Below are positions 47,194 through 57,982 of a DNA stretch of 64,000 nucleotides, piece by piece. How positions within the stretch are numbered: position 1 is the first letter of the stretch; each line of letters begins with the position of its first letter. The notes beneath the pieces are model-generated. The model saw only the letters and a program-made list of their open reading frames with translations. It was not told the DNA's origin and ran no database searches. Both the position numbers and the translations under genes were made by a program. This DNA comes from Codonopsis lanceolata. Its lineage: Eukaryota > Streptophyta > Magnoliopsida > Asterales > Campanulaceae. Location: positions 1,229,499 through 1,293,498 of the forward strand of contig CM028383.1 of assembly GCA_013146195.2 (NCBI GenBank), read 5' to 3'.

Positions 47194-47304
47194 ATGACGT
47201 TGATTATATTTGTGAGTATAATGACTATTTTGATGAAAAATGAAGTAGAGTAAGCTTAATAAATTTTGACCAAAAGTAGTGTGAATCAAATTAAGATTTA
47301 AACA
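47194..47304 (-). repeat. MULE right TIR
   Basis: Imperfect inverted partner of 36245-36355. It ends 259 bp before the PPR start codon. Confidence 0.8.
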
Positions 47305-47563
47305 TTAAATAGTTGTTTGATAAATATATTTTAAATACAAATCTTCAACTTTACCGCCCTTCAGTTTCTACGCAGCTTGAAATTAGTTCGAGAAACCAAA
47401 AAGAAAAGAAAAAATAATTACCATTTTCCGTCTCAATTCTGGTCATCCAAACGCGCCCTTACGTGGGACTAAATTTCCGACTGACGTTATCTTCAAAATC
47501 CAAACCAGTCCCCAATTTTCTGATTTGAGAGCTTATATCCATTGCTACAAAACCTTAAAAAAA
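47305..47563 (+). promoter_or_regulatory. Promoter/5' leader of the PPR gene, between MULE and ATG
   Basis: Only 259 bp separate the MULE end from the start codon. The region includes the MULE target duplication, an AT-rich stretch (TAAATATATTTTAAATAC at 47320-47338) that could act as TATA-like sequence, and a leader ending CCTTAAAAAAAATG. The native distal promoter must now lie beyond the 11 kb element or be replaced by its TIR. Confidence 0.45.
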
Positions 47564-50500
47564 ATGTTACTTCAACCCACCATTTCCCAAAGTCCCCTGC
47601 ACCACCACCACCACCACCACCACCACCACCACCACAACAATCATTTCTCTCTCTCGTCAACTCACTCTCACTCCTTCCCTTACCGATCTGGGTTCCCCAA
47701 TTCAACCCTTATTGTTCCAACCCACCACAGGACTACTAGTCGGGCTATCAAGTGTTCTTCCATATCAAAGGTTCACACCTACAACACAGTTGACTACGAA
47801 AACAAGAAAGTTGTGAAATGGAAGACTGTTTACAAAAGGGTATCGTTGCTAGAGAACCCCACTGAAGAGACTTGCGCGGGCGCCTTGAATCAGTGGGAGA
47901 ATGAGGGCAATAAGCTCACCAAGTGGGAGGTCTTAAGGGTCATTAGGCATTTGAGGAAATTCAAGCGTTTCAAGGTTGCTCTTGAGGTATACAGAATACT
48001 AGTTTCATCTTTACATTTAATTTTGTCTACTTTTGGTTGTTTGGTTGAGTTCTTGTATATGGGTTTTGTTCGTTATCTGTTGGGGATTTCTTGATTCAGT
48101 TTGAATACCAATATATATTTTTTTAAATTACATTACCCTAATTGCTTATGAAGCTGTTATTTGGGTCCAAAATTCAAATTTGGAAATGAATCAAATGAAC
48201 AGAACATCTAAATGACTCTAAAATACTATTCCTACTACTAGACCAGAATAATAGATTGTAACTCTTAGTGATCCCCTTTTGTTTATATTAGATAGGAGTA
48301 CTTTACAATCGATTTTCCCTGATAGTAATACTAACTAACCATATAATAATTCAGTCCCAACTGCATCATCCTTGTGCTTGCATCCAGCACTCCTGCTTCA
48401 AGAATCTTCTAATATAACTCTGGCCAAAGTTTCCTCGAGTGATACGAGCTACTTTTCAATGATTACTTATACTGCCCAAACATCCTTGTATCGTGGCTTC
48501 AATAATGATGAGATTAAATCACAAATATAAACCATAATTTAGTTGAAAGTTGGTAGACATCCTGAAAATTGACTTGTAAGCATGTGCTAGGACTAAGATA
48601 GTAAGATCTCTTAGTTTGCACAACTCAAGTGGTCAGGTTGTGCCAGTGTTTTTGTAAACATTGTTCAGCATGTACTTGCTCTGTCAAAATTGAAAATAGA
48701 ATATAATAATAATAATAATAATAGACCTTCAGGCAAGGGGTGGGAAGGGGTGGGAGATGGGAGAGATGACAAGGCACTCGAGCAAAGACCTTGAGGTCCT
48801 TGGTTCTAATCCCCATACCAACAAGGGGTCAACTTATCTATCAAAAAAGAAAAGAAAAGGAAATAAGTTTGGTTTATGTTTACTTCTGGTTAGAATGGTA
48901 GTATGACGAATTGTAAGGTTAATTTACCTTTTGTTTTCTGTTATTATCCTTAATTTCATGGGTATTAACATCCTTTATCTAACCTCAAGTTAGACATTCT
49001 TTTACATGCAGATTTGATTTGTGTGTCAAACCGTAAATTTTGTTTAGTATTTAACAAAGTGAAACAGGTTTTGAAGTCTTGGCCACCAATTTTGATTGGA
49101 GTGCCTGATTTCAATTCAGATCGACACTTTAATCTAATTATATGATTAGTCAGCTGAAACTTCTGGCCAAAATTGTGTTGTTTGTTGGTTTCTCATTTGT
49201 TTTGAATTTGAGCTTAGATAGAATTCACCTCAGTAATTTGCCCTTATTGGTACAGAGTTAGTGCTCTTTAGAATTTTCTTTTGTCTCCCTTCAAATATCC
49301 CCTTTACTTTTGCTTCCTGGTCTGACGGTCACTGCATTACATGAGCTGTGAGTTCAGCAGTAAGAGGTTTGTGAACCGTAGTACATCTATTTTTACTCGA
49401 GTGATTTTCCATGTTGATCAGCATTGAAGTTTTTGTGCAATCGCAGGTGTTCAAGTGGATGACTGATCGAGAAGACAGATTTAAATTATCATCCAGTGAC
49501 ACTGCGATTCAGTTAGACCTAGTTGCCAAAGTCCATGGAATTTCAGGTGCTGAAGAATACTTACTCGTGTTGCCAGCCATCGCAAAGGACAAACGTACAT
49601 ACGGAGCTCTCTTGAATGCCTATGTGCAAGCAAAAATGAGAGATAAGGCTGAATCACTAATGGCCCAAATGAAGGAGATGGGCTATTGCAATCAATCGCT
49701 TCCGTTCAATTGTATGATGACTCTATACTTGAAACTTAAAGATTATGATAAAGTCGAGTCTGTGGTTTCAGAGATGATGGATAGAAGTATTCCACTGGAT
49801 TTATATTCCTACAACATCTGGTTATCGTCTGTTGGGTCTCAAGGATATTCTGAAAAGATGGAGCAAGTAGCCGAAAAGATGAGGACGGACACCAGTGTTA
49901 ATTCCAACTGGACTACATTCACGACGATGGCTACAATGTATATTAAATTTGGACAACTGGAAAAGGCAGAAGAATGCTTGAAAATGGTAGAGAGTAGACT
50001 CTCAGGTCGTAGTCGTATTCCTTTTCACTATGTTATTTCTCTCTATGCTGGGACCGGTAACAAACAGGGGATTCAACGGATATGGGATATGTACAAAACG
50101 GTTTTCTCATATGTACCAAATTTAGCTTACCATTTCGTGATCTCTGCATTTACCAAATTGGGTGAGATTGAAGAGGCTGAAAATGCTTACGAGGAATGGC
50201 TGTCTGTGAAGACGATATTTGATTGTCGAGTATGTAATCTTGTACTGTCTTGGTATGTTAGAAATGGGTTTCTGGACAAAGCCAAGGCTTTATTTAGTGG
50301 AATTGATGAGAATGGGGGGGAGCCGGCCTCGAGAACATGGGAGTTATTAGCAGAAGTTCATATCGCAGAGAGAAGGGCTCCAGAGGCTGTTTCCTGCTTA
50401 GAAAAGTCTGTTACAGCTGTGGGGTCAAAGTTTTGGAAACCAAGGCCTGAGAATGTGTCTGCTATTACTAAGCTTTGTGAGGAAGAAGGTGACGAGAGAA

Positions 50501-50712
50501 GTAAGGAGATTTTGTTGGGGGTAATGAGACAGGTGGGTTGTTTTGAAGATGTAGATTATATGTCATCTATCCCTATGTCCATTGGAGTTGCTACACAAAA
50601 GGACTTGCCGATTGCAGAAGGAAGAACTGATGAGTATGAGGATGAGGAGGAGGAGAACGACAACAACGACGATGGAGCAGAAATGCTTCTAAGCCAACTG
50701 CAGGCTAGCTAG
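47564..50712 (+). CDS. Chloroplast-type P-class PPR protein (At1g02150-like), two exons
   Basis: Exon 1 is 47564-47986 (141 codons), with a GTATAC donor. The intron is 1460 bp and ends TCGCAG at 49446; exon 2 is 49447-50712. The frame is phase 0 and the product is 562 residues. The Ser/His-rich N-terminus with few acidic residues looks like a plastid transit peptide and contains 12 consecutive His (residues 13-24, CAC repeats). From about residue 155 there are serial helical PPR motifs (for example TYGALLNAYVQAKMRDKAES, FNCMMTLYLKLKDYDK, TTFTTMATMYIKFGQLEKAE, YHFVISAFTKLGEIEEAE), then an acidic tail (DEYEDEEEENDNNDD). P-class PPR proteins bind organellar RNA. No E/DYW editing domain is present. 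The At1g02150 resemblance is recalled, not tested. The only intact host gene in the window. Confidence 0.9.
47600..47635 (+). repeat. (CAC)12 trinucleotide repeat encoding poly-His
   Basis: Twelve CAC codons in the predicted transit peptide of the PPR protein, followed by AACAAT. Likely length-polymorphic between individuals. Confidence 0.95.
48750..48870 (+). repeat. Possible tRNA-derived SINE in the PPR intron
   Basis: TTGGTTCTAATCCCC resembles a pol III B box (GGTTCGAATCC), with GAGATGACAAGGCACTCGAG upstream in place of an A box and an A-rich tail, AAAAAAGAAAAGAAAAGG, about 50 bp downstream. A (TAA)n run lies at about 48700-48723. No target duplication was identified, so this is tentative. 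Confidence 0.3.
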
Positions 50713-51110
50713 TGAGAACTCCGTTCACTTCTTTCAATATCCTGTAGACTGATGATATCTCGGTTTGGTTCGAGGTTTCACCTTTGAAGTGCTTTCTCCG
50801 CGAGGCTTTACGGAACGAGGATAATACAAGCAATCTGTATCTGTCGTCCATGGTTTTGGGATTATATGAATTCTTAGGCCATGATGTAGCTTAGCTTCTG
50901 GACCAATTATACAGTGGGAAGTTTCACCTCTTTAGGTTGACAGAATGAAGTTGTCTGATATTACTATGAAGGATGATCAATGATCAGTCTACGATCGCTG
51001 TGTTTTCATTGTATTCTTTTTGGAATTTATCTATGTATTGTGATTTTGTGGAGTGAAATATTGAGGTTTAAAGGGTTTCCCTGATGCCCTCATAGTTGCC
51101 TTTACAGCAC
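50713..51110 (+). other. Probable 3' UTR and end of the PPR gene
   Basis: Mixed-composition DNA continues for about 350 bp after the stop with no reading frame, then becomes AT-rich. No unambiguous polyadenylation signal could be chosen. Confidence 0.4.
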
Positions 51111-52271
51111 GTATTAATGTTTCTCAATTAGAAAATCTATTGGTAATCAATTTTATTTGATTGTAGCAACAAGTGTTTTAATGCAACTTATTTCTATTAA
51201 TGAAAACTGTTTTACTTGTATATTAGTATGATGATTCATGCACTGTACTTTGGAGTGTCTCGGAACAAAATTGGAGTGTTAATATATAACCTATTCTATT
51301 GAATATATACGAGTTTTAAAAAAGTGGTTGACTTTTTTTCCTTTAGTGTCCTCTAGTTTATCAGCTGGAGATCTCGATGATTCAAATAAATGTGATATTT
51401 AATATTAATTTTGTGTTTTAATTTATTATAAATGTTATATTTTTTTATGAGTATTTTGTATGTTTAGTGATTACAGATTTATGAGAGATTGATGGTGAAA
51501 AAAGTGAAAAAAATATCAAATTCAAAGAAGAAATTCGGATATCATGTTATCGAATGGGTATTTGCTACTCAAAAAAACGGGTTGGACAAAAAAACATTGT
51601 TACGTGCAAAGGGAAACTGTAAAGCTGGATATTGTTACTTGAGGGCATATAAGACATTGGATATTCAAAATCTTTTCTTTTCTTTAATTCCTTTTGCTGA
51701 AAATATTGAGAAAGTCATATTGTTGACTTTGTCAACAACTACCTAGTAGTGGGGGTTAGGAGTGAAGATCATGACCTCTATAAAAGAGGAAAGACTTGGA
51801 AAGCAAGGAGGCTCAGCTATATAAGGAGAAGTCAGTTTTAGAAGTTGACATCCAAACACTGATACACATAATTATACACACACATATACACTCGAAGATT
51901 TTGGTAACAACTTGTTCGTTTCTTCCATCACACTGCTGGGTTTATTTTCGTTTTGAATTCATTTTGTAAATAATATTTAATTATGTTTAGTGACTAATTT
52001 ATTTTCTTCTAGTTAATGAACAAGTAATTCCCAACACATTACTACTGTGAGATCTAATTGCTTTCATTCTCAATTAAGCTCGAGTATTTATTAATTCTTT
52101 GTTTTCTTGTTGCAAAGGAATTGTGACTTAAAATTATTATGCTTAGTTAATGTTTGTGGCTAAAACCATAATTAACCAAATAGTTCATAACTAGTTAGTA
52201 CCATTGATCCGTAATTGTCATCAGATTATAACAAAGTAGCTAGTAAAGCACCGTTTAGGCATCACAAACAT
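51111..52271. other. AT-rich intergenic DNA, possible LTR-like promoter fragment
   Basis: A short frame at 51492-51746 has no recognisable domain and is not called. CTCTATAAAAGAGGAAAGAC (51778) and GCTATATAAGGAGAAG (51814) look like LTR or promoter TATA regions, preceded by TTGTTGACTTTGTCAACAA, but no element ends were found. Confidence 0.3.
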
Positions 52272-53440
52272 ATTCGGTCCGTGTTGCGGGAATGTGTAAT
52301 CTAAATTAAATGATATTGCTTCAATATGCACTGTTTAGAATCGGGTCTATCACTCTTAATGCTTTCAAAACATTAAATCCTACGAGCGTCTCGGGGTTCT
52401 CTTTTAATTAGGGAAATAGTTAATGAGTTTCTTTTAACGATCAAGACGGTATGGAGAGATTGGGTGTTTGGTGGTTGTCGACAACTATAACCGGTTTACT
52501 TGAAGCTGATTGAGTTTTTTTTATGCATCTATGATCAGTAGTAATTTTCAGGATTACATTAAGTTCGTTGATTGTAACTTTCTCTTATTTGAAATCAAAA
52601 ATCATTTTATGTTTCATTTACATTAAATATTTTAAATTCAACTTTTAATTAGTTCATTGTTGCTAATTAGTTAGATTAAAAATTCGGTCCGTGTTGCGGG
52701 AATGTGTAATCTAAATTAAACAATATTGCATCAATATGCACTGTTTAGAATCATGTCTTTCTCTCTTAATGCTTTCAAAACATTAAATCCTACGAGCATC
52801 TCGGGGGTTGTCTTTTGATTAGGGAAATAGTTAATGAGCTTCTCTTAACTATCGAGACAGTAATGAGAGATTTGGTGTTTGGCAGTTGTTGACAACTATA
52901 ACTGTTTTATTTGAAGCTCATTGAGTCTGTTTTGCATCTATGATCAGTAGTAACTTTCGGGATTACATTAAGTTCATTGACTTAATTTTTCTCTTATTGA
53001 ATTCAAACATCATTTTATGTTTTGTTTGCATTTAGACATTTAATTTCAGCTTTTAGTTAATTTATTGTTTGTTAATTAGTTTATATTAAAAACCTCAATC
53101 ATTGTTTTAAATTGCTTTGTTGAAATTCTTTAAAGAAGTAAATTCAACGTTCCATGTGGATACGATCCCTACTACTCTATACCCGTTATTGGGAAATAGG
53201 AAATTATTTTTGACGGTTTGATATTTCTCGTTATTAGAATCAAACATTATTTTTGCTCGTTTACATTAAGTTTTTTATTTACAGCTTTTAATTAACTATT
53301 TGTTGATAATTAGTTTAGATTAAAAACCTCAATCATTGTTTTAAAATGATTTAGTGAAATTCTTTAAAGAAGTAAATTCGACGTTTCCTACTACCCTATA
53401 CTCGTTATTGGGAAATAGAAAATTATTTTTGACGGTTTGA
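52272..53440. repeat. Tandem duplication, 410-bp and about 235-bp units
   Basis: Unit 1 is 52272-52681 and unit 2 is 52682-53088, both starting ATTCGGTCCGTGTTGCGGGA. A different unit beginning ATTAAAAACCTCAATCATTG then repeats at about 53085-53320 and 53320-53440, including CGTTATTGGGAAATAG. TGTGGATACGATCCCTACTA is reminiscent of gypsy LTR-adjacent DNA, but the family is unknown. Confidence 0.75.
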
Positions 53441-53702
53441 TGCTGGTCAAATTTTCCTAATTTTTCCATCTTACAAATAAGAATGACACAATAGCCAATA
53501 GGCAACTCATTTGAAAAAGTTTTTAAAAAGGGTAAGGCAATAATAATGTTAGGATGTCCCAAACAAAAATAGGGGATAGTTACTTTGGAACCGAAGGGAG
53601 TACTATTTTTAGTACCCTATTCGTTCCTAAATAATGATCATATTTTATTTTTTTGTCTGTTTAAAAATTATTGTTAGTTTCTAAACTTTTCTTAAAAAAA
53701 AA

Positions 53703-54956
53703 GGCAAAACACACCTTTGGGCCATTGTACTTTACAAAAGGTTGCAATTAGGCCACTGAGACTTCAAAATTTTCGGGATGGCCACTGTACCAGACTTATC
53801 TTGCACGTTAACCCCTTTTTTGGATGGACATTAAGTTTGGACATTAAGTTTGATTAAATGTCTATTTTACCCTCGACTTCTTCATCTTCACGGAACCAAG
53901 ATGAAGATGACGGGAGAGGCAATCAAACCCCCACTGTACCATTGTTTATTTGCCTCTTCAATCTCCATCCCACCATTTTTGCAGATAGAAATTCATACAT
54001 ATTTATAGTATTTACATACATACAAAGAGAATCATACTACTACAGTGGATCGACCCAGATTTGTAATTGAAGCTTCTGAAGCCGAATCGATGGCCAAAAA
54101 CTCCGGTCTTACACTCCCCCAACTCCTTCCCACTCTCGTTAAATCAGCTCGGAGTCGTCGGGTTAGGGTCCGACGGCCGGATCTTCCGCGGCATCAATCT
54201 CGAATTCCCCGGCCTCCCCCTCCACCACTCCGTCCACGCAGAACTGTTTTTAATCACTAATCTCGCCGTCCACAATTCCCCCCGCCTCCTACTGGCTCTC
54301 GCCGCCTGCGGCCATTGCCGCCAATTCTTCCAAGAACTTCGCCACGCGTCCCAAACCCTAGTTCCTAATCATCGGCGACTCTCGAGAAAATGCCGATTTC
54401 AACCCTTTTCGTCACTTCTACCAAACCCATTTGGCCCGGATCGAGTTTTAAACCGGATCGGTTACTTCATCCGTGAAGATGAAGAAGTCGAGGCGTCAAT
54501 CTCGAATTCCCGGCCTCCCTCCACCACTCCGTCCCACGCACGCTTTTAATCACTAATCTCGCCCCACAATTCCCCCGCCTCTACTGCCTCGCCGCCTCGC
54601 GGCCATTGCCGCCAATTCTTCCAAGAACTTCGCCACGCATCCCAAACCCAGTTCCTAATCATCGACGACTCTCGAGAAAATGCCGATTTCCAACCCTTTT
54701 CGTCACTTCTACCAAACCCATTTGGCCCAGATCTGAGTTTTAAACCAGATCTGGTTACTTTGCATCCGTGAAGATGAAGAAGTCGAGGGTAAAATAGACA
54801 TTTAATCAAACTTAACGTCCAAACTTAACGTCCATCCAAAAAAGGGGTTAACGTGCAAGATAAGTCTAGTACAGTGGCCATCCCGAAAATTTTGAAGTCT
54901 CAGTGGCCTAATTGCAACCTTTTGTAAAGTACAGTGGCCCAAAGGTGTGTTTTGCC
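53703..54956. mobile_element. Pack-MULE carrying a cytidine deaminase fragment
   Basis: Long TIRs of about 192 bp (53703-53894 and 54765-54956) begin GGCAAAACACACCTTTGGGC and are nearly identical. The flanks are nine A on the left (53694-53702) and eight A on the right (54957-54964), compatible with a 9-bp duplication in poly(A). Between the TIRs is GC-rich DNA unlike the AT-rich surroundings, which codes for pieces of a host enzyme. No transposase. This is the structure of a Pack-MULE: gene fragments moved between Mutator-type TIRs. Confidence 0.88.
54045..54770 (+). pseudogene. Captured cytidine deaminase (CDA1-like) fragment, partly duplicated
   Basis: From 54045 the reading DRPRFVIEASEAES ... 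LPQLLPTLVKSA matches the N-terminus of plant cytidine deaminase, but the start codon is GTG instead of ATG. After an indel near 54150 it shifts frame to VVGLGSDGRIFRGINLEFPG, LPLHHSVHAELFLITNL (the H-A-E active site) and ACGHCRQFFQELR (the zinc-ligand C-x-x-C, with Ala for the usual Pro). About 54196-54490 is repeated at 54497-54770 with extra small deletions. The enzyme would deaminate cytidine to uridine; this copy cannot. Family named from recalled motifs. Confidence 0.85.
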
Positions 54957-55071
54957 AAAAAAAACACTTTTACGAATATTATTTTACCCTTATTTGTTCT
55001 TGTTACTTAAATAATATCCACTTTAATAATAGAAACATGCACATGAACTTAAAATGAAACCACATCTTAGA

Positions 55072-55121
<50 letters not shown>

Positions 55122-56250
55122 GGAATATGCATATGCAAATATCTGCTATATATTTTTGCATATTTCATGATAGTAATTTGCTTGTTCCTATTACTCAGCA
55201 TGCTTCAAAAGTGGCTAAAAGGGTTATGTACCGGTTAGTATGACAACTCGTTGAAATATTACATAGGTCCTATGCTACTTCATTTTTATACATATACCAA
55301 TTCTATCTTACCAACTGTTGATATACACTCAAACATTTGATTAGCTTGACTAGTGCCAACGTTAGTAGATATCACTCAAGCAGATATCATAGGAGCAAAT
55401 ATTCCAATATCCGTTGTGTTCCTCAAATATCCATTGCTTTAGTGATGTTGAGTTCATATAAGAGAAACCAGCCGATCTCCTCACATTCAAGTTTACGAAG
55501 ATTTGCAAAAGATTTTTAAGTAGATCTTCTTACAGTTAAGAGATTCGTATTGATGTTTGTGCCTTCATTAATATCTAATTGGATATTTCCTCTTCTGTAT
55601 TTGATCTCGATGTTCAAGATACATCTCAACAAAGATCAACTGCAGCGCGCTTGTTACAACTCAGGTTTGAATGTCTTGTCACATCAATGAGCCTAACCTT
55701 CGAATAGAATCAAGACACTTAGTTCCTTATTAAGCACCCCACAATACTTTTTTATAACTTATGGCATAACCCTTTTAATAAAAAAAAAGGGTCACTTATT
55801 AGTTTTTTTTTGTAAAAGTTAAGGAAGTTGACATATAAATCATTTTATTTACCCAATGTTTTAGAAAGGGTTAATGTCACCATTCGTCCCTCTACTTTTC
55901 GATTTTATAGCATTAGTCCATGTTTTAGAAAAGTAAAACGTTGGGTCCAAAGTAAGATTTTTATTCACACTAGTGGTCCTTCCGTTGGATGTCGTTAGAA
56001 TTTCAGCCGTTAACTTACCATGTGCTTTTCACGTGAGTTTTTTTTAGAGTAAAATGGTCATTTCCATTTTGAGAGAGAGTTTACCTTCATCTCCAACCTC
56101 AAAGTGCATTTGTTCTCTCTCTCTTTCCATCATTATCTTCTTTGTTCTCTCCGCCTGAAACATCATAGTTGGCAAAAAATAGTTAACCCCCCTCTTTCGG
56201 CAAAAAATGGTTTTCCCTCCTCGCTCACTCTGCCCATTTGAAAAGACTCT
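54957..56250. other. Intergenic DNA with a TA microsatellite and a lone TIR-like end
   Basis: A (TA)n run lies at about 55075-55117. At 55866-56060, GGGTTAATGTCACCATTCG, CGTTAACTTACCATGTG and AGTAAAATGGTCATTT resemble a single MULE-type TIR without a partner. 55330-55730 has more balanced, exon-like composition but no frame of recognisable function. Confidence 0.35.
55075..55117. repeat. (TA)n microsatellite
   Basis: About 40 bp of uninterrupted TA repeats. Confidence 0.9.
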
Positions 56251-56838
56251 AGTTGGTTTATAGCAGTTGTGAGAGGCCTGACATTGATAAAGGTGGCAAC
56301 TACTTTCTCCCCCACAAGCCAGAAAAATCTTCCTCAGAAGATAGTGGAGTTGGATTGGAGCCCTCACTAACTTCAATAAGTACTTCCTATCGACTATTTT
56401 TCTCAAATTTGGCTCTTAGCAAGCCGTACCAGAAGTGATAATAAAAGTAGGAAAACTGTAACTAGAATAGGCCAGACAAAGAGGGGAGATGGAAGAAGCT
56501 GTGCTCGAATAAAATTAGGAGCAACTGAGTCAAGGTTAGCCTGATCTCTCACGGAAGAAGGTAAGGCCCAAATAATCGAACGACTGTCCAATTTCAATAA
56601 TCTCCTTAGGGCAATGCCTTAGAAAGGAGTGTGCAGGGACTGTTCCAGGAACAAAAAGAAAGGGAGTCTTTTAAGAGTTCTATTCCAGTTAAATCAACCT
56701 ATCTCATTGGAAGGCTACAAAGCTTACCTATGTAAAAGGGGTGCTTATTCGGCAACTGCTGCCATCTGTTGCTTATTCAATTACGGCAAAACCCACACAT
56801 TCAAAATCTTGATAAATATATCGAACAAATCTCCCAAT
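56251..56838. other. Possible organelle-derived insert (NUMT)
   Basis: A stretch of balanced composition with mitochondrial-style wording (AAAGAAAGGGAGTCTTTTAA, GGGTGCTTATTCGGCAACTG, CTAGAATAGGCCAGACAAAG) and no nuclear-gene structure. It ends at the copia LTR. The identification is by style only. Confidence 0.3.
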
Positions 56839-57137
56839 TGATACGTGAAATATAAAAGGAATAAAAATCAGAAATATTATGAATTGAAGCAGTTCATAGG
56901 TTCTTGATTGTTCAGCTCTTCCCATTTTTCTCTCTCTCCCTTAGAGAATAATATATTTATTATTTATTTGTTACTACCTTGTATAGTTCTTTCCTTATTA
57001 TGTTTCCTTCCTTGTAAAGGTTTCTTGTACCACACTCCTAGTATAACCCTAATTGTAACTCTCCCTCCCTCTATAAATAGGTGATTCAATCAATGGAAAG
57101 GCTATGCCATTATTCCCAAACTTTATCAGTTTCTACA
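56839..57137 (+). repeat. 5' LTR of Ale-type element (candidate left end)
   Basis: The right end TTTCTACA directly precedes the PBS TGGTATCAGAGCC. The left end is placed at TGATACGTGAAATA, by TG ending and composition change only. A TATA box, CTATAAATAG, is at 57071-57080. Confidence 0.7.
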
Positions 57138-57982
57138 TGGTATCAGAGCCTTGGTCCTAAACCTCCGTCTTTCCCCCTTGCTGCCGCCACCCAATCCTTC
57201 GACTCCATGGCTTCTGGCAACCAAACCCTCACCATTAAAAACCCCATTGACCCAACCGAAACCTTCGACCTCATCAACATCTCTCACCATAACATCACCA
57301 AACTCACCTCCACCAACTACATCGCTTGGAAACTCCAAGTTGAGACAACCCTCATTGGCTATGACCTCTACAAATTTGTAGACGGCTCACACCCATGCCC
57401 GCCTGCCACAATCCTCGCCAAGGATGCTCAAACATCCAAGGACGTTCCAATACCAAACCCACGTTACCAACCTTTGATCCGGCAAGACAAACTCATGTTT
57501 GGCGCTATTGTCAGCTTCCTTTTTGCTCCCTTGGTTCCCTTGATCCAACAGGCCACCACCACCCGTGAAACATGAGAAACATTGACTCACGCCTATGCTC
57601 GTCTTATTCGGGCCCACATAAAAAAGATTAAAGACTACCTCAAGAGAGCTTCCAAGGGCACTCAGTCGATCTCCAACTAGATGTAGTCTGTCAAAAGTCG
57701 GGCTAATGAACTCGCAGCTCTAGGTAAACCTCTTGATCTTGAGGACCACATCGAGATCATCCTCGGTGGATTGGATGATGAGTACCGTCACATCGTGGAT
57801 GTGGTTGAAGGTCGAGACACTTCCATCTCGTTTGATGAGCTCCATGAAAAACTCATCAGTCACGAGCTGCTCCTGAAACAGTCACAACCTGTGTCCTTCT
57901 CAAACCCTGTTTCCGCCAATATTGCTACCTCTAGGAACAACAACTCTACTGCTCGTCACTCCTCCTCACAAGCTCGACCAGT

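Larger units (their letters stand above)
36245..47304 (+). mobile_element. MULE (Mutator-like element), 11 kb with nested insertions
   Basis: The ends GGTTTAAATTTCAATT (left) and, on the minus strand, TGTTTAAATCTTAATT (right) open TIRs of about 110 bp that stay alignable through CTACTTTTGG, AAGCT(C/T)AC, CTACTTCATTTTT and ACAAATATAAT. Flanks TTAAATGGT (36236-36244) and TTAAATAGT (47305-47313) form an 8/9-matching 9-bp duplication, the MULE hallmark. Removing three later insertions leaves about 6 kb with a MURA-type transposase on the plus strand and a second, convergent gene on the minus strand. Confidence 0.85.

Noticed and set aside
47493..47705. Minus-strand frame with a long Gly run
   Set aside because: Antisense shadow of the CAC repeat and transit peptide of the PPR gene.
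48600..48840. A tRNA gene in the PPR intron
   Set aside because: Only a B-box-like word is present; no cloverleaf can be drawn. At best a SINE remnant.
51489..51746. Lys-rich 85-codon frame as a gene
   Set aside because: No recognisable domain, no codon or splice support, AT-rich intergenic setting.
54045..54549. A functional cytidine deaminase gene
   Set aside because: Start codon altered, frame broken near 54150, 3' part duplicated and truncated, and enclosed by Mutator-type TIRs.
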